DNA from: JARRLC01 sp050290865
GTDB taxonomy: Bacteria > Pseudomonadota > Alphaproteobacteria > Rhizobiales > Rhodomicrobiaceae
Length of the DNA: 64,000 nt
Direction: 5' to 3'
NCBI GenBank assembly: GCA_050290865.1
Contig: JBNKIW010000012.1
Location: 36,548-100,547, forward strand
Shown here: piece by piece, positions 27,428 to 36,524 of the stretch
How positions within the stretch are numbered: position 1 is the first letter of the stretch
Layout: each line of letters begins with the position of its first letter
The notes under the pieces: model-generated
The model's input: only the letters and a program-made list of their open reading frames with translations
Told to the model about the DNA's origin: nothing
The model's database searches: none
Position numbers and translations under genes: made by a program

Positions 27428-28378
27428 ATGATTGTCGCCCGTAACCTGACGCGCCACTATGGCACGTTCACCGCTGTAGACGAAGTGAGTTTCACCATCG
27501 GCGATGGCGAGATCGTCGGTCTTCTCGGCCACAACGGCGCCGGAAAGACCACGATCATGAAAATGCTGACCGGCTTTCTGGAGCCGAGCGCGGGCTCGGC
27601 CACGATCGACGGTTTCGACGTCGAAACACAGCGCGGCCAAGCCCAGGCGCGCATCGGCTATCTTCCCGAGAACTGCCCGCTCTACCCGGAGATGACCGTC
27701 GCCGACTTCCTCGACTATGCGGCCTCGCTCCACGGCATCGAAGCGGATGAACGCCCCAAGGCGCTGCGCGACGCCATCGCAGCCACGGCGCTGCAGGAAA
27801 AGGCCACGGCCCCCATCGCCAGCCTGTCGCGCGGTTTCCGGCAGAGGGTGGGGGTCGCGCAGGCGATCCTCCACAAGCCGAAAATCGTCATTCTCGACGA
27901 GCCCACCAACGGTCTCGACCCGTCACAGATCAGGCATATGCGCGACCTGATCAAGGAGCTGGCGCAGCACGCCACCGTCATCATCTCCACGCACATCCTG
28001 CATGAAGTCCAGGCGATCTGCGGCCGCGTCATCATCATCAATCGCGGCAGGCTGGCGCTCGACTCGCGAATCGCCGATCTCTCGGCAGGCGGGCGTCTGC
28101 GGCTGGTGACCCCGGCGGCGCCGGATGTGATCGTTCCGCTCGTCGAAGCGCTCGAACTGGTCGAAGGCATCGACGCGCTGCCCTCCCAGGGCGCTGCCCA
28201 CGCCTACGGTCTGCGCCTCAACGGCCATGCCGCCGAAACGGTAGCGCCGCAGGTGGCGCGCGCCGTCAACGGCAAGGGGCTGGACCTCATCGCGCTCTAT
28301 CCCGAGCAGCGCGACCTGGAAACGGTCTTCGCCGAAATCACCGCACGCGATACCCAGATGGAGGCCGAGCATGCATAA
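27428..28378 (+). CDS. ABC transporter ATPase, GldA/CcmA-like
   Basis: A 316-residue ATPase: Walker A GHNGAGKTT, Q-loop region IGYLPENCPLY, signature LSRGFRQRVGVAQA and Walker B IVILDEPTNGLDP, then a C-terminal accessory domain of about 90 residues. The signature is LSRG where LSGG is usual. It resembles GldA ATPases, which pair with GldF/GldG-type permeases. The ATG at 27428 is chosen over a TTG at 27416. It overlaps the next gene by eight bases. Confidence 0.92.
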   Translation: MIVARNLTRHYGTFTAVDEVSFTIGDGEIVGLLGHNGAGKTTIMKMLTGFLEPSAGSATIDGFDVETQRGQAQARIGYLPENCPLYPEMTVADFLDYAASLHGIEADERPKALRDAIAATALQEKATAPIASLSRGFRQRVGVAQAILHKPKIVILDEPTNGLDPSQIRHMRDLIKELAQHATVIISTHILHEVQAICGRVIIINRGRLALDSRIADLSAGGRLRLVTPAAPDVIVPLVEALELVEGIDALPSQGAAHAYGLRLNGHAAETVAPQVARAVNGKGLDLIALYPEQRDLETVFAEITARDTQMEAEHA

Positions 28379-31307
28379 CGTGCTTCGCATCGCCCGCAAG
28401 GAACTCGGGACATTCTTCTCCTCCCTCGCCGCATTCATCTTCCTCGGCGCATTCCTCGCCGCCTCGCTGTTCTTCTTCTTCTGGGTGGCGCGCTTCTTCG
28501 CCCGCGACATCGCCGACGTCCGCCCCCTGTTCGAATGGATGCCGCTTCTCCTCATCTTCCTCGTCGCCGCAATGACCATGCGCATGTGGAGCGAGGAACG
28601 CCGCGCCGGCACCCTCGAATTTCTGATGACGTCGCCGGTGAAGCCCCTGCATCTGGTGCTCGGCAAGTTTCTCGCCTGCATCGCGCTGGTCGCCATCGCG
28701 CTGGCGCTGACGCTGCCCCTGCCGCTGACGGTATCGCTCGTGGGTCCGCTCGACTGGGGGCCGGTATTCGGCGGATACCTGGCCACGCTGGCGCTCGCCT
28801 CGGCCTATATCTCCATCGGGCTGTTCGTGTCCGCGCGCACCGACAATCAGGTCGTCAGCCTCATCCTCACGGCGGTGATCTGCGGCATCTTCTATCTGAT
28901 CGGTTCGGACGCGCTGACCGCGCTGTTCGGCAACACCGGCAGCGAAGTCCTGCGTCTCGCCGGCAGCGGCTCGCGCTTCGACTCGATCGCGCGCGGCGTC
29001 ATCGACCTGCGCGACCTCTATTATTACCTGAGCATTTTCGGCGTGTTCCTCGTGCTCAATCTCTACGCGCTGGAAGCCTTGCGCTGGTCCGCACAAGGCC
29101 AGACGTCCAAGCACAGGCAGTGGCGCTGGGCCGCGGCACTGGTGGCCGTCAATCTCGTTGCCGCCAATCTCTGGCTCGGCCAGCTCTCCTGGGCGCGTGC
29201 CGACCTGACCGAGGGGAACGTCTACTCGATCTCGGATGAAAGCCGCGGGCTTCTCCGCCAGCTTCAGGAACCGCTGCTGATCCGCGGCTATTTCAGTGCT
29301 CAGACGCATCCGCTGCTGGCGCCGCTGGTGCCGCGTCTGCGCGATCTCCTCAAGGAATACGGCATCGCGGGCAAGGACAGGCTGCGCGTCGAGTTCATCG
29401 ACCCGATGCAGGACGCCACGCTCGAAGCGGAGGCCAACCGGACCTACAACATCCGGCCCGTGCCGTTCCAGACTGCCAGCAAGTATCAGGCCGCGGTGAC
29501 GAATTCCTATTTCAACATCCTGGTCAAATATGGCGACGAGTACGTCACGCTCGGCTACCAGGATCTCATCGAGGTCAAGCAGCAGGGCCAGGGCGATCTG
29601 AAGGTCGATCTGCGCGACCCGGAATATGAGATCACGCGGGCGATCAAGAAGGTGCTCGGGAGCTATCGCGGTTCGGGCAACGTCCTTTCCGGCATTCCGG
29701 GCACCGTGCAACTCGATGCGTATATCTCGCCAGCGGCCAAGCTGCCCGACCCGCTGCCCAAGCTGAAGGCCGGTCTGGAGGCCCTGATCAAGGATTACCA
29801 GTCGGGGGCGCCGGGCAAGATCACCGTCAGGATGACCGATCCGGACGCGGACGGCGGCAGGCTGGCGAAGCGGCTTGAGGCAGCCGGTGTGCAACCGCTC
29901 GCCGCAGGGCTGCTCAACCCGAAGCGCTTTTGGTTCCATCTCGTGCTGACAAGCGGCGACAAGACCGAGCAGGTGCCGCTGCCCGCGTCGCTCGACAAGG
30001 ACGGGCTGAAGCGGAACCTGGAGGCGGCGCTGAAGCGTTTCACGCCGGGTGCGCTGCGGACCGTGGCGCTTTACACGCCGCCGTCCACGCCACCGATGCC
30101 GCAACTCGGCATGCGCGGAAGCGGTGGCGCGACGTTCCAGGCGCTCGAAGCCAAGCTGCGCGAGAACGCCGTAGTTGAGGCGGCCGACCTGAAAGACGGC
30201 CGGGTGCCGGAGCAGGCCGACGTGCTCTTCGTCGCCGCGCCGGAGAAGCTCGACAAGACGCAGGTTTTCGCCATCGACCAGTTCCTGATGAAGGGCGGCA
30301 CGGTGATCATCGCCACGTCACCCTACAAGACCTCGCTCGCGAGCGGCCTGCGCGCGACCAAGATGCCGTCGGGCCTGAAGGACTGGCTGGCGCATCACGG
30401 CCTGAACATCCAGGACGCCATGGTGCTCGATCCGCAGAACACGCCGTTCCCGGTGCCCGTCGAGCGGAATGTCGGCGGCTACAATGTCCGCCAGATTCAG
30501 CTCATCAACTACCCCTATTTCATTGACGTCCGCAGCGACGGCCTGGCTGGCGGGCAGGCGCCGACGGCGGGGCTGAGCCAGATCACGCTGTCCTGGGCGG
30601 CGCCCGTCTCCATCGACGCCGGCAAGGCCAAGGACCGCAAGGTCACCCGCCTCGTCGAAAGCTCGCGGGGCGCCTGGGTTTCGACGTCGGACAATATCGT
30701 GCCGGACTTCAACAAGGATCCCCGTCTCGGCTTCGCGGCGGATGGCAAAAAGGGGCGGCAGCTCCTGGGCACGATGATGGAAGGAAAGTTCACGTCCTTC
30801 TTCGCTGGCAAGCCGTCGCCGCTGGCCAAGGACGCTCCGCCGCCTGCGCAAAGGGACAAGAAGGATGAAGGGGCAGCCAAGGGCGGCGCGTCGGCGCAGA
30901 AAGACGCGAAGAAGGCCAAGGACGAGAAGCCGTCCATTACCGGCGTAATCGAACGCTCGCCCGAAAGCGCGCGCATCATTGTGGTCGGCTCCAACAGCTT
31001 CCTGTCCGACGAGGTGCTGGGGTTGGCGTCGAGCGTCGGCGGCACGCAATATCTGGCCCCGCTCGGCTTCGCCCAGAACCTCGTTGACTGGTCGCTGGAA
31101 GATCGCGGCCTGCTGGCGCTGCGCAGCCGTGGCGGGCAGTTCTCGCGCACGCTCATGCCGATGGATGCCGGCATGCAGATGCTGTGGGAGTACCTCAACT
31201 ACGCCCTCGCCCTCATCGGGCTGGCCGTCGTCTACCTCATTCGCCGCCACATGCAGTTGAGCGCCAGCCGCAAATATCTGGCCATGCTTTCCACTCAGGG
31301 AGCCTGA
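28371..31307 (+). CDS. GldF-GldG fusion ABC permease/substrate-domain protein
   Basis: A 978-residue protein. Residues 1-240 are an ABC-2 type permease of six helices (starting VLRIARKELGTFFSSLAAFIFLG and including MRMWSEERRAGTLEFLMTSP). Then come a further helix (WRWAAALVAVNLVAANLWL) and a GldG-like extracytoplasmic region from about 280 to 930 (NVYSISDESRGLLRQLQEPL, then ADVLFVAAPEKLDKTQVFAIDQFLMKGG). A Lys/Ala-rich linker lies near 825-860, and a final helix near 945 anchors the end. In Flavobacteria GldF and GldG are separate; here they are one chain. The cargo is unknown. Confidence 0.88.
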   Translation: MHNVLRIARKELGTFFSSLAAFIFLGAFLAASLFFFFWVARFFARDIADVRPLFEWMPLLLIFLVAAMTMRMWSEERRAGTLEFLMTSPVKPLHLVLGKFLACIALVAIALALTLPLPLTVSLVGPLDWGPVFGGYLATLALASAYISIGLFVSARTDNQVVSLILTAVICGIFYLIGSDALTALFGNTGSEVLRLAGSGSRFDSIARGVIDLRDLYYYLSIFGVFLVLNLYALEALRWSAQGQTSKHRQWRWAAALVAVNLVAANLWLGQLSWARADLTEGNVYSISDESRGLLRQLQEPLLIRGYFSAQTHPLLAPLVPRLRDLLKEYGIAGKDRLRVEFIDPMQDATLEAEANRTYNIRPVPFQTASKYQAAVTNSYFNILVKYGDEYVTLGYQDLIEVKQQGQGDLKVDLRDPEYEITRAIKKVLGSYRGSGNVLSGIPGTVQLDAYISPAAKLPDPLPKLKAGLEALIKDYQSGAPGKITVRMTDPDADGGRLAKRLEAAGVQPLAAGLLNPKRFWFHLVLTSGDKTEQVPLPASLDKDGLKRNLEAALKRFTPGALRTVALYTPPSTPPMPQLGMRGSGGATFQALEAKLRENAVVEAADLKDGRVPEQADVLFVAAPEKLDKTQVFAIDQFLMKGGTVIIATSPYKTSLASGLRATKMPSGLKDWLAHHGLNIQDAMVLDPQNTPFPVPVERNVGGYNVRQIQLINYPYFIDVRSDGLAGGQAPTAGLSQITLSWAAPVSIDAGKAKDRKVTRLVESSRGAWVSTSDNIVPDFNKDPRLGFAADGKKGRQLLGTMMEGKFTSFFAGKPSPLAKDAPPPAQRDKKDEGAAKGGASAQKDAKKAKDEKPSITGVIERSPESARIIVVGSNSFLSDEVLGLASSVGGTQYLAPLGFAQNLVDWSLEDRGLLALRSRGGQFSRTLMPMDAGMQMLWEYLNYALALIGLAVVYLIRRHMQLSASRKYLAMLSTQGA

Positions 31308-31310
31308 TCC

Positions 31311-32306
31311 ATGAAGCGCATCACCGTCATTCTCTCGGGCGTGTTGGCGGCCCAGCTCGCCCTCGCCGCCGCTCTGACCTTCAGTGGGAACGACCACGCC
31401 GCGTTCAAGGCTCGGGAACCGCTTCTCGCCTTCGACATCGATGGGATCGACGAGATCGCCATCGACGAGAGCGACACCAGATCGGTGACGCTTAAGAAGC
31501 AGGGAGACCGCTGGACCGTCCCGTCCTTCGGCGATTTCCCCGCCGACGGGCCGAAGGTGAAGACCATGCTCGGTAAGCTCGCCAGTCTGAAGAAGGGCTG
31601 GCCGGTCGCCACCACGAGCGTCGCCGCGGAACGGTTCAAGCTGACCGGCAAAGACCATGAGCGCCGCATCGTCCTGAAGAGCGGCGGCAAGCCCGTCGGC
31701 ACCGTGCTGATCGGCACCTCGCCCGCATTCCGGCAGGTCCATGCCCGCGTCGATGGCAGCGATGAGGTCTACAATGTCGCCTTCGCTTCCTATGACGCCG
31801 GGACGCGCGGCGAAGACTGGATCGACAACGGCGTCCTGGCCATCCCTGAGGACAAGATCGCCAGCATCACCGCCGGCGACGTCACGCTGGAGCGCAAGGA
31901 CGGCAAATTCACGATCGCCGGGCTGGCCGACAACGAGGAGCCGGTGGCCAGCGCGATCGGCAGCCTCGTCGGGGCCGTCACGCGGCCCGTCTTCGACGCT
32001 GTCCACGCCAAGGGCAAGGACGAGGTGGCCAAGCTCACCGCGCCCGACATCCGGGTCACGATCAAACGCACCGACGGTCCCGACGTCACCTACAAATACA
32101 GAAGGGAAGCGGCGGGTGGCGCCTATCTGTTCACCTCGTCGGCCCAGGACTATGTGTTCCGCGTCGCCGAGGCGAAAATCTCCGGCATTACCGGCGCACA
32201 ACGCGCCAAGCTGGTGGCGGAGAAGAAGGAGAAAAAGAAGCCCGAGGCCAAGACCCCGCAAGCGTCGCCAGGCGGTCAGAATGGCGTTGACGGCAGCGGC
32301 GGCTGA
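31311..32306 (+). CDS. DUF4340 domain protein
   Basis: A 331-residue protein with an N-terminal signal or anchor helix (ITVILSGVLAAQLALAAALTFS) and an extracytoplasmic DUF4340 region containing KQGDRWTVPSFGDFPADGPKVKTMLGKLASLK and the later RGEDWIDNGVLAIPEDKIASI. The C-terminus is Lys/Pro-rich low complexity (KKEKKKPEAKTP). DUF4340 proteins regularly follow GldA/GldFG-like exporter genes. Three bases separate it from the fusion gene, so it is the third component of the same system. Confidence 0.9.
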   Translation: MKRITVILSGVLAAQLALAAALTFSGNDHAAFKAREPLLAFDIDGIDEIAIDESDTRSVTLKKQGDRWTVPSFGDFPADGPKVKTMLGKLASLKKGWPVATTSVAAERFKLTGKDHERRIVLKSGGKPVGTVLIGTSPAFRQVHARVDGSDEVYNVAFASYDAGTRGEDWIDNGVLAIPEDKIASITAGDVTLERKDGKFTIAGLADNEEPVASAIGSLVGAVTRPVFDAVHAKGKDEVAKLTAPDIRVTIKRTDGPDVTYKYRREAAGGAYLFTSSAQDYVFRVAEAKISGITGAQRAKLVAEKKEKKKPEAKTPQASPGGQNGVDGSGG

Positions 32307-32317
32307 GGTCGCCGCTC

Positions 32318-32614
32318 TCACTCCTCCTGCAGCAGTGGACGGCGCACGCCCCATTGTTTGAGGACGGCCTCCATCTCGGCAGCGATGAAGTGGCGTGCGG
32401 CCTCCTGGCCGTAGCCCTGTTCGAGAAGGCTGTCATACTCGGTGTGCACATGGCGCGCATAGGCCACCAGCGACAGCCACGCCGCAGTTTCCGCGGAGGC
32501 TGAACGCAAGCCCGGGCTGTCCAGCGCATGATCGGTCACGGCGCCGCGTTCATGAGACGGCAGGCGCGGCGCAAGATGCCGGAGCACGGCTTCGATTTTG
32601 CTGCGTCTGGTCAT
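32318..32614 (-). CDS. DUF2293 domain protein
   Basis: A 98-residue protein with the DUF2293 pattern: LAPRLPSHERGAVTDHAL, then AAWLSLVAYARHVHTEYDSLLEQGYGQEAARHF and a closing Lys-Gln-Trp. The ATG at 32614 fits family length; an in-frame start at 32671 would add a Ser-rich stretch. It is 53 bp downstream of aspS on the same strand. Function unknown. Confidence 0.8.
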   Translation of the reverse strand: MTRRSKIEAVLRHLAPRLPSHERGAVTDHALDSPGLRSASAETAAWLSLVAYARHVHTEYDSLLEQGYGQEAARHFIAAEMEAVLKQWGVRRPLLQEE

Positions 32615-32667
32615 GGCGATGGCCGGGAGCCGCGCGGAGGATGAACTCGTACCCCCCGGTTGCGGCC

Positions 32668-34647
32668 TCACTTCTTCGGCAAATGCAGCCGCACATGCAG
32701 CTCCTGCAACTGCCTGCTGCTCGCTTCGGACGGTGCGCCCATCAGCAAATCTTCAGCCTGCTGGTTCATCGGGAACAGCGTCACCTCGCGCAGGTTCTTC
32801 TCGCCCGCCAGCAACATGATGATCCGGTCCACGCCCGCCGCCATGCCGCCATGCGGTGGCGCGCCGAAGTGGAACGCGCGATACATGGCGCCGAAGCGCT
32901 CCTCCAGCACCGCCTCCGGATAGCCCGCGATACCGAACGCCTTGCGCATGACTTCCGGCCGATGGTTGCGGATGGCGCCGGAGCCGATTTCGAAGCCATT
33001 GCAGACGATGTCGTATTGATGCGCCTTCAGCGCCAGGAGCGCCTCGACGTCGTCCGCGGCTTCGAGCGCCTCCAGCCCGCCCTGCGGCATCGAAAACGGG
33101 TTGTGCGAGAAGTCGATCTTCTTCTCGTCCTCGTTCCATTCATACATCGGGAAATCGACGATCCAGCACAGCTCGAAGCGGTCCTTGTCGGTGAGCCCCA
33201 GTTCGTCGCCGATCTTCACACGCGCGGCGCCAGCGAATGGCGCGAATTTCGCCGGATCGCCCGCCGCGAAGAACACGGCGTCGCCTTCCTTCAGGTCGAG
33301 TTGGTCACGAATGGCCGCTGTGCGCTCCGGGCCGATGTTTTTCGCCACCGGCCCAGCTGCCGTTTCACTAACTGAATGCGTCTTCGATCCGCTTGCCGAT
33401 CCTATAACTGATTGCGTCTTCGGTCCGCTTGCCGATCCGCTCACACTCCCAGAGACATCCCTCCAGAAGATATAGCCCAAGCCGGGCTGCCCCTCGCCCT
33501 GCGCCCAGGAATTCATGCGGTCGCAGAAGGCGCGGCTGCCGCCGGTCGGCGCCGGGATCGCCCAGACGCGGGCGCGTTTGTCCCGCTCCAGCATGCCAGC
33601 GAACACCTTGAAGCCGGAGCCGCGGAAATGTTCGCTCACATCCTGCATTTCGATGGGGTTGCGCAGGTCCGGCTTGTCCGAGCCGTATTTCGCCATCGCC
33701 ACGTCATAAGGGATGCGCGGCAGCACCGGCGTCACCGGCTTGCCCAGGGCGAACTCCTCGAACACGTCGTGGATGACCGGCTCCATGGCCGCGAAGATGT
33801 CGTCCTGCGTGACGAAACTCATTTCCACGTCGAGCTGGTAGAACTCGCCGGGCAGGCGGTCGGCACGCGGATCCTCGTCGCGGAAGCAGGGTGCGATCTG
33901 GAAATAACGGTCGAAGCCGGACATCATCAGGAGCTGCTTATATTGCTGCGGCGCCTGCGGCAGGGCGTAGAACTTGCCCGGATGGATGCGCGACGGCACG
34001 AGGAAATCGCGCGCGCCCTCCGGCGACGAGGCGGTGAGGATCGGGGTCTGGAATTCGAAGAAGCCCGCTTCGTTCATGCGGCGTCTCAGGGAACCGATGA
34101 CCTCGACCCGGGTCATGATGTTGTGGTGGAGCGACGGGCGGCGCAGATCGAGGAAGCGGTATTTGAGCCGCGTTTCCTCCGGATAGTCCGGCTCGCCGAA
34201 GACCGGCAGCGGCAGTTCGGCGGCTTCCGACAGCACATCCAGCGTCTCGATGCGCAACTCGACGGTGCCGGTGCGCATGTCCGGGTTGATGGTGTCCGAG
34301 GTGCGTGCCACGACCTTGCCGTCAACGCGGATCACCCATTCGGCGCGAGCAGCTTCGGCGGCGGCAAAAGCCGGGCTGTCCGGCTCGACCACACATTGCG
34401 TCACCCCGTAATGGTCGCGCAGGTCGATGAACAGGAGCCCGCCATGGTCGCGCACGCGGTGCACCCAGCCCGAGAGCCGCGCCTCCTCGCCGACATGCGC
34501 GGTTCGGAGGTCGCCGCAGGTGTGGCTGCGATAGGCGTGGCGCGCATCCGGCTTCTTCGCCGCGCCTGCGGCTTTCCCGCCCTTGCCCGGCTTGGCGGCC
34601 ATGGTTTTTGACTTCGGCGTCCCCGCCTTGCTGCCCGTCTTGCTCAT
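32668..34647 (-). CDS. aspS: Aspartate-tRNA ligase with Lys-rich N-terminus and repeat insertion
   Basis: A 659-residue class II aminoacyl-tRNA synthetase. After the OB-fold anticodon domain (HAYRSHTCGDLR from residue 37) come motif 2 CFRDEDPRADRLPGEFYQLD, the GAD insertion domain and motif 3 GVDRIIMLLAGEKNLREV. Two oddities stand out. There is a 36-residue Lys/Gly/Ala-rich N-terminal extension; Met16 is an alternative start. There is also an insertion of roughly 35 residues around 395-435, inside the GAD domain between IFWRDV and AAGPVAKNIGPERT, containing a 12-residue tandem repeat. In the AspRS sequences I know, this loop is only a few residues long. All catalytic motifs remain intact. Confidence 0.95.
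   Translation of the reverse strand: MSKTGSKAGTPKSKTMAAKPGKGGKAAGAAKKPDARHAYRSHTCGDLRTAHVGEEARLSGWVHRVRDHGGLLFIDLRDHYGVTQCVVEPDSPAFAAAEAARAEWVIRVDGKVVARTSDTINPDMRTGTVELRIETLDVLSEAAELPLPVFGEPDYPEETRLKYRFLDLRRPSLHHNIMTRVEVIGSLRRRMNEAGFFEFQTPILTASSPEGARDFLVPSRIHPGKFYALPQAPQQYKQLLMMSGFDRYFQIAPCFRDEDPRADRLPGEFYQLDVEMSFVTQDDIFAAMEPVIHDVFEEFALGKPVTPVLPRIPYDVAMAKYGSDKPDLRNPIEMQDVSEHFRGSGFKVFAGMLERDKRARVWAIPAPTGGSRAFCDRMNSWAQGEGQPGLGYIFWRDVSGSVSGSASGPKTQSVIGSASGSKTHSVSETAAGPVAKNIGPERTAAIRDQLDLKEGDAVFFAAGDPAKFAPFAGAARVKIGDELGLTDKDRFELCWIVDFPMYEWNEDEKKIDFSHNPFSMPQGGLEALEAADDVEALLALKAHQYDIVCNGFEIGSGAIRNHRPEVMRKAFGIAGYPEAVLEERFGAMYRAFHFGAPPHGGMAAGVDRIIMLLAGEKNLREVTLFPMNQQAEDLLMGAPSEASSRQLQELHVRLHLPKK
33370..33438. 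repeat. 36-bp in-frame tandem repeat within aspS
   Basis: Two copies of a 36-bp unit (33370-33405 and 33406-33438, the second slightly short). They differ at only a few positions and share the segment GCTTGCCGATCC. Read in the aspS frame they encode GSASGPKTQSVI and GSASGSKTHSVS. The Ser/Gly/Thr composition differs sharply from the rest of the enzyme. Confidence 0.8.
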
Positions 34648-34951
34648 GTCTGGACTTTCCGGTGTTCTGGATATTCCGGTAATGGGATAAGCGCGGCGCG
34701 ATGCGCGGCGTCCGGCCCTGGAATTTGGAATGTGACCTTGCCGCCCGGCCGGGCGAGCGTCAGCGCGGCGCCTGGCATCGGGGCGGTTTTGGTGGCGAAA
34801 AGCGCATGCGCGGGCGCGCTTGTCAAGACATCGCGGCAGTACGGATGTTCATAATCGGGGGGCCGCGGCGTTTCCTGCAAAGCACCGGCGACGGAAACGG
34901 GCGGTTCGGACGGTATCACCCGCATCGATACCAATTGGAAAGGATCCCATC
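34648..34951. other. 304-bp divergent intergenic region aspS / Cys-rich protein
   Basis: Must hold the promoters of both flanking genes. A minus-strand TTGACA at 34821-34826 is a candidate -35 for aspS, but the matching -10 (GCTTTT, 34798-34803) is poor. A 96-codon minus-strand frame that overlaps the aspS start by ATGA has no recognisable family and is not called. Confidence 0.3.
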
Positions 34952-35338
34952 ATGCATGGCTTGACCAGATTTCTCGTGGCAGCGGCCGTCTTGCTCACGG
35001 TTGCCGCCGGACCGGCGCTCGCGCAGGATGCAGAAGCGGCTCTGGCGATGAGAGAGCAATGCCGCGAAGACGCGCTCACCCTGTGTGATGGCATTCGCCC
35101 GGGCGGCGGACGCATCGGCAGGTGCCTCTATTCGCAAAGGGATCGCCTGAGCGACGGCTGCCGCATGGCGGTGAAAGTGGTTGCCGCGCAATTAGCCTGC
35201 GCGGGCGACTATCTCCGTTTCTGCAACGGCGTTCCGCGTGGCGAGGGGCGCATTCTCTCCTGCCTGAAGGGTGCGGGGCGCGACGTCTCACGGTCCTGCC
35301 GCGAAAAGCTGGGCGACGCGATACTCGATCTCAAGTGA
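34952..35338 (+). CDS. Secreted Cys-rich repeat (GLG1-like) protein
   Basis: A 128-residue protein with a clear signal peptide (FLVAAAVLLTVAAGPALA, cleavage near residue 24). The mature part has eight cysteines in two repeats: CREDALTLC ... GRIGRCL ... LSDGC, then CAGDYLRFC ... GRILSCL ... VSRSC. This is the Cys-rich repeat best known from the Golgi protein GLG1 and also seen in alphaproteobacterial secreted proteins. Each repeat should form two disulphides. GGAAAGGATC precedes the ATG. Function unknown; periplasmic location inferred. Confidence 0.85.
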   Translation: MHGLTRFLVAAAVLLTVAAGPALAQDAEAALAMREQCREDALTLCDGIRPGGGRIGRCLYSQRDRLSDGCRMAVKVVAAQLACAGDYLRFCNGVPRGEGRILSCLKGAGRDVSRSCREKLGDAILDLK

Positions 35339-35390
35339 GGATCTGGCGGTGAGGCCGCCCCCGGGGAGCCGGTAGCCGTGAAACCGGATG

Positions 35391-36524
35391 TCAGTGGGCG
35401 AGCGGAGCCAGAAATCGTCCGCTCACCCAGCCCGCAATGCCCAGATAGCGCACGTGGCACCAGGTCTTGTCGCAAGCGCCGATGGGAACGATACCCGTTG
35501 CATAAGCGGGAATGCGGCCAACGATATGAGCGTCCCGCCCCGGATAATCGACGACGTCGAGCGCGCTCCACATGGCCACGCCGGCGACCTGGAACGACCG
35601 CGTGGTCTCCAGGCTCTCATCGGCGAGGTGCCGCCGGAGTACCCAGCCGGTCGTGCCTCCGTAGCGCACCTGGCACCACTGACGGGCGCAGTTCTGCAGG
35701 CCCTCGACGGTTTTGGCATCCCTGGGAATGGCGCCGACGACGGGCGCGTCCTCCTTGCCGCTCTCACGCATCGGCAGGAACGCATCCCCTCCGAGCCCGG
35801 CAAGGGCATAGGATTTCCTGTCGTTCGCTTCCACGGCTTCGGCCACGGCCGGGTTGATGCTGGCCGCCTGCGTCGCGGTGGTGGTCGTCTTGTTGAGCGC
35901 GTGGGGCTCGTTCCCGCTTTCCCCGGCATCCTCCGCCTTCTCTGCGGTCCTGGCGGCGGGGGTGTCGGGCTTTGCGAACATCGTATCCCTTATCCAGCCG
36001 ACCAGCGCGCCGGAGCGCACATAGCACCAGTTGCGAAGGCAGTGCGACAACCGCTCCACGCTTCGCGTCCCCTCGGGCAGATGGCCGGCGACCGGCAGCT
36101 TGTCGTTCGGAAAGGCATAGATGGGCACGCGCGTGCGGCTGGCCTGCGCGGTGATCTTCAGAGTTTTCGGCCAGTCCCGCGTCTCCTGCGCGGTCTTCGC
36201 CTTCTCCGCGGCCGCGTGCAGCGCGTCTTCGTCGGGCATCAGATATTTGGAGAAGACCCAGCCCTTGCGGCCCTTGTATTCGACGGGACACCACTTGCCC
36301 CGGCAGGGACCGCCGGGGAGGCCACCGGTGTCCACGGGGATATAGGCCAGGATTTTCGAGCGATTGGAGGGGCGTTGCCGGAGGTGAATGGAAACCGAGT
36401 GGTCCACGTCGTTGATGCGCCAGACCTCGGCCCTGGCCGTCTGCGGCGCCACTGCCGAAAGGACCGCTGCGGCAACAACGGGCCCGGCTGCTGCAACTCT
36501 TGCGCTGCCTAGCCACACGCTCAT
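35391..36524 (-). CDS. Periplasmic protein with four SH3-like repeats
   Basis: A 377-residue exported protein (signal peptide to about residue 32, ending TARA). Four bacterial SH3-like domains follow. Each ends with Cys-x3-Trp-Cys and then Gly-Trp: Cys74/Cys79, Cys162/Cys167, Cys279/Cys284 and Cys351/Cys356. The paired cysteines suggest one disulphide per domain. A Thr/Ala/Glu-rich linker (about 185-235) separates domains two and three. SH3-like repeats often bind peptidoglycan or partner proteins; which one is not known here. It is convergent with the Cys-rich protein gene. Confidence 0.85.
   Translation of the reverse strand: MSVWLGSARVAAAGPVVAAAVLSAVAPQTARAEVWRINDVDHSVSIHLRQRPSNRSKILAYIPVDTGGLPGGPCRGKWCPVEYKGRKGWVFSKYLMPDEDALHAAAEKAKTAQETRDWPKTLKITAQASRTRVPIYAFPNDKLPVAGHLPEGTRSVERLSHCLRNWCYVRSGALVGWIRDTMFAKPDTPAARTAEKAEDAGESGNEPHALNKTTTTATQAASINPAVAEAVEANDRKSYALAGLGGDAFLPMRESGKEDAPVVGAIPRDAKTVEGLQNCARQWCQVRYGGTTGWVLRRHLADESLETTRSFQVAGVAMWSALDVVDYPGRDAHIVGRIPAYATGIVPIGACDKTWCHVRYLGIAGWVSGRFLAPLAH

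Noticed and set aside
34644..34934. A 96-codon minus-strand frame ending in an ATGA overlap with aspS
   Set aside because: No recognisable family, low-complexity start and Pro-rich composition; it covers what must be the divergent promoter region.
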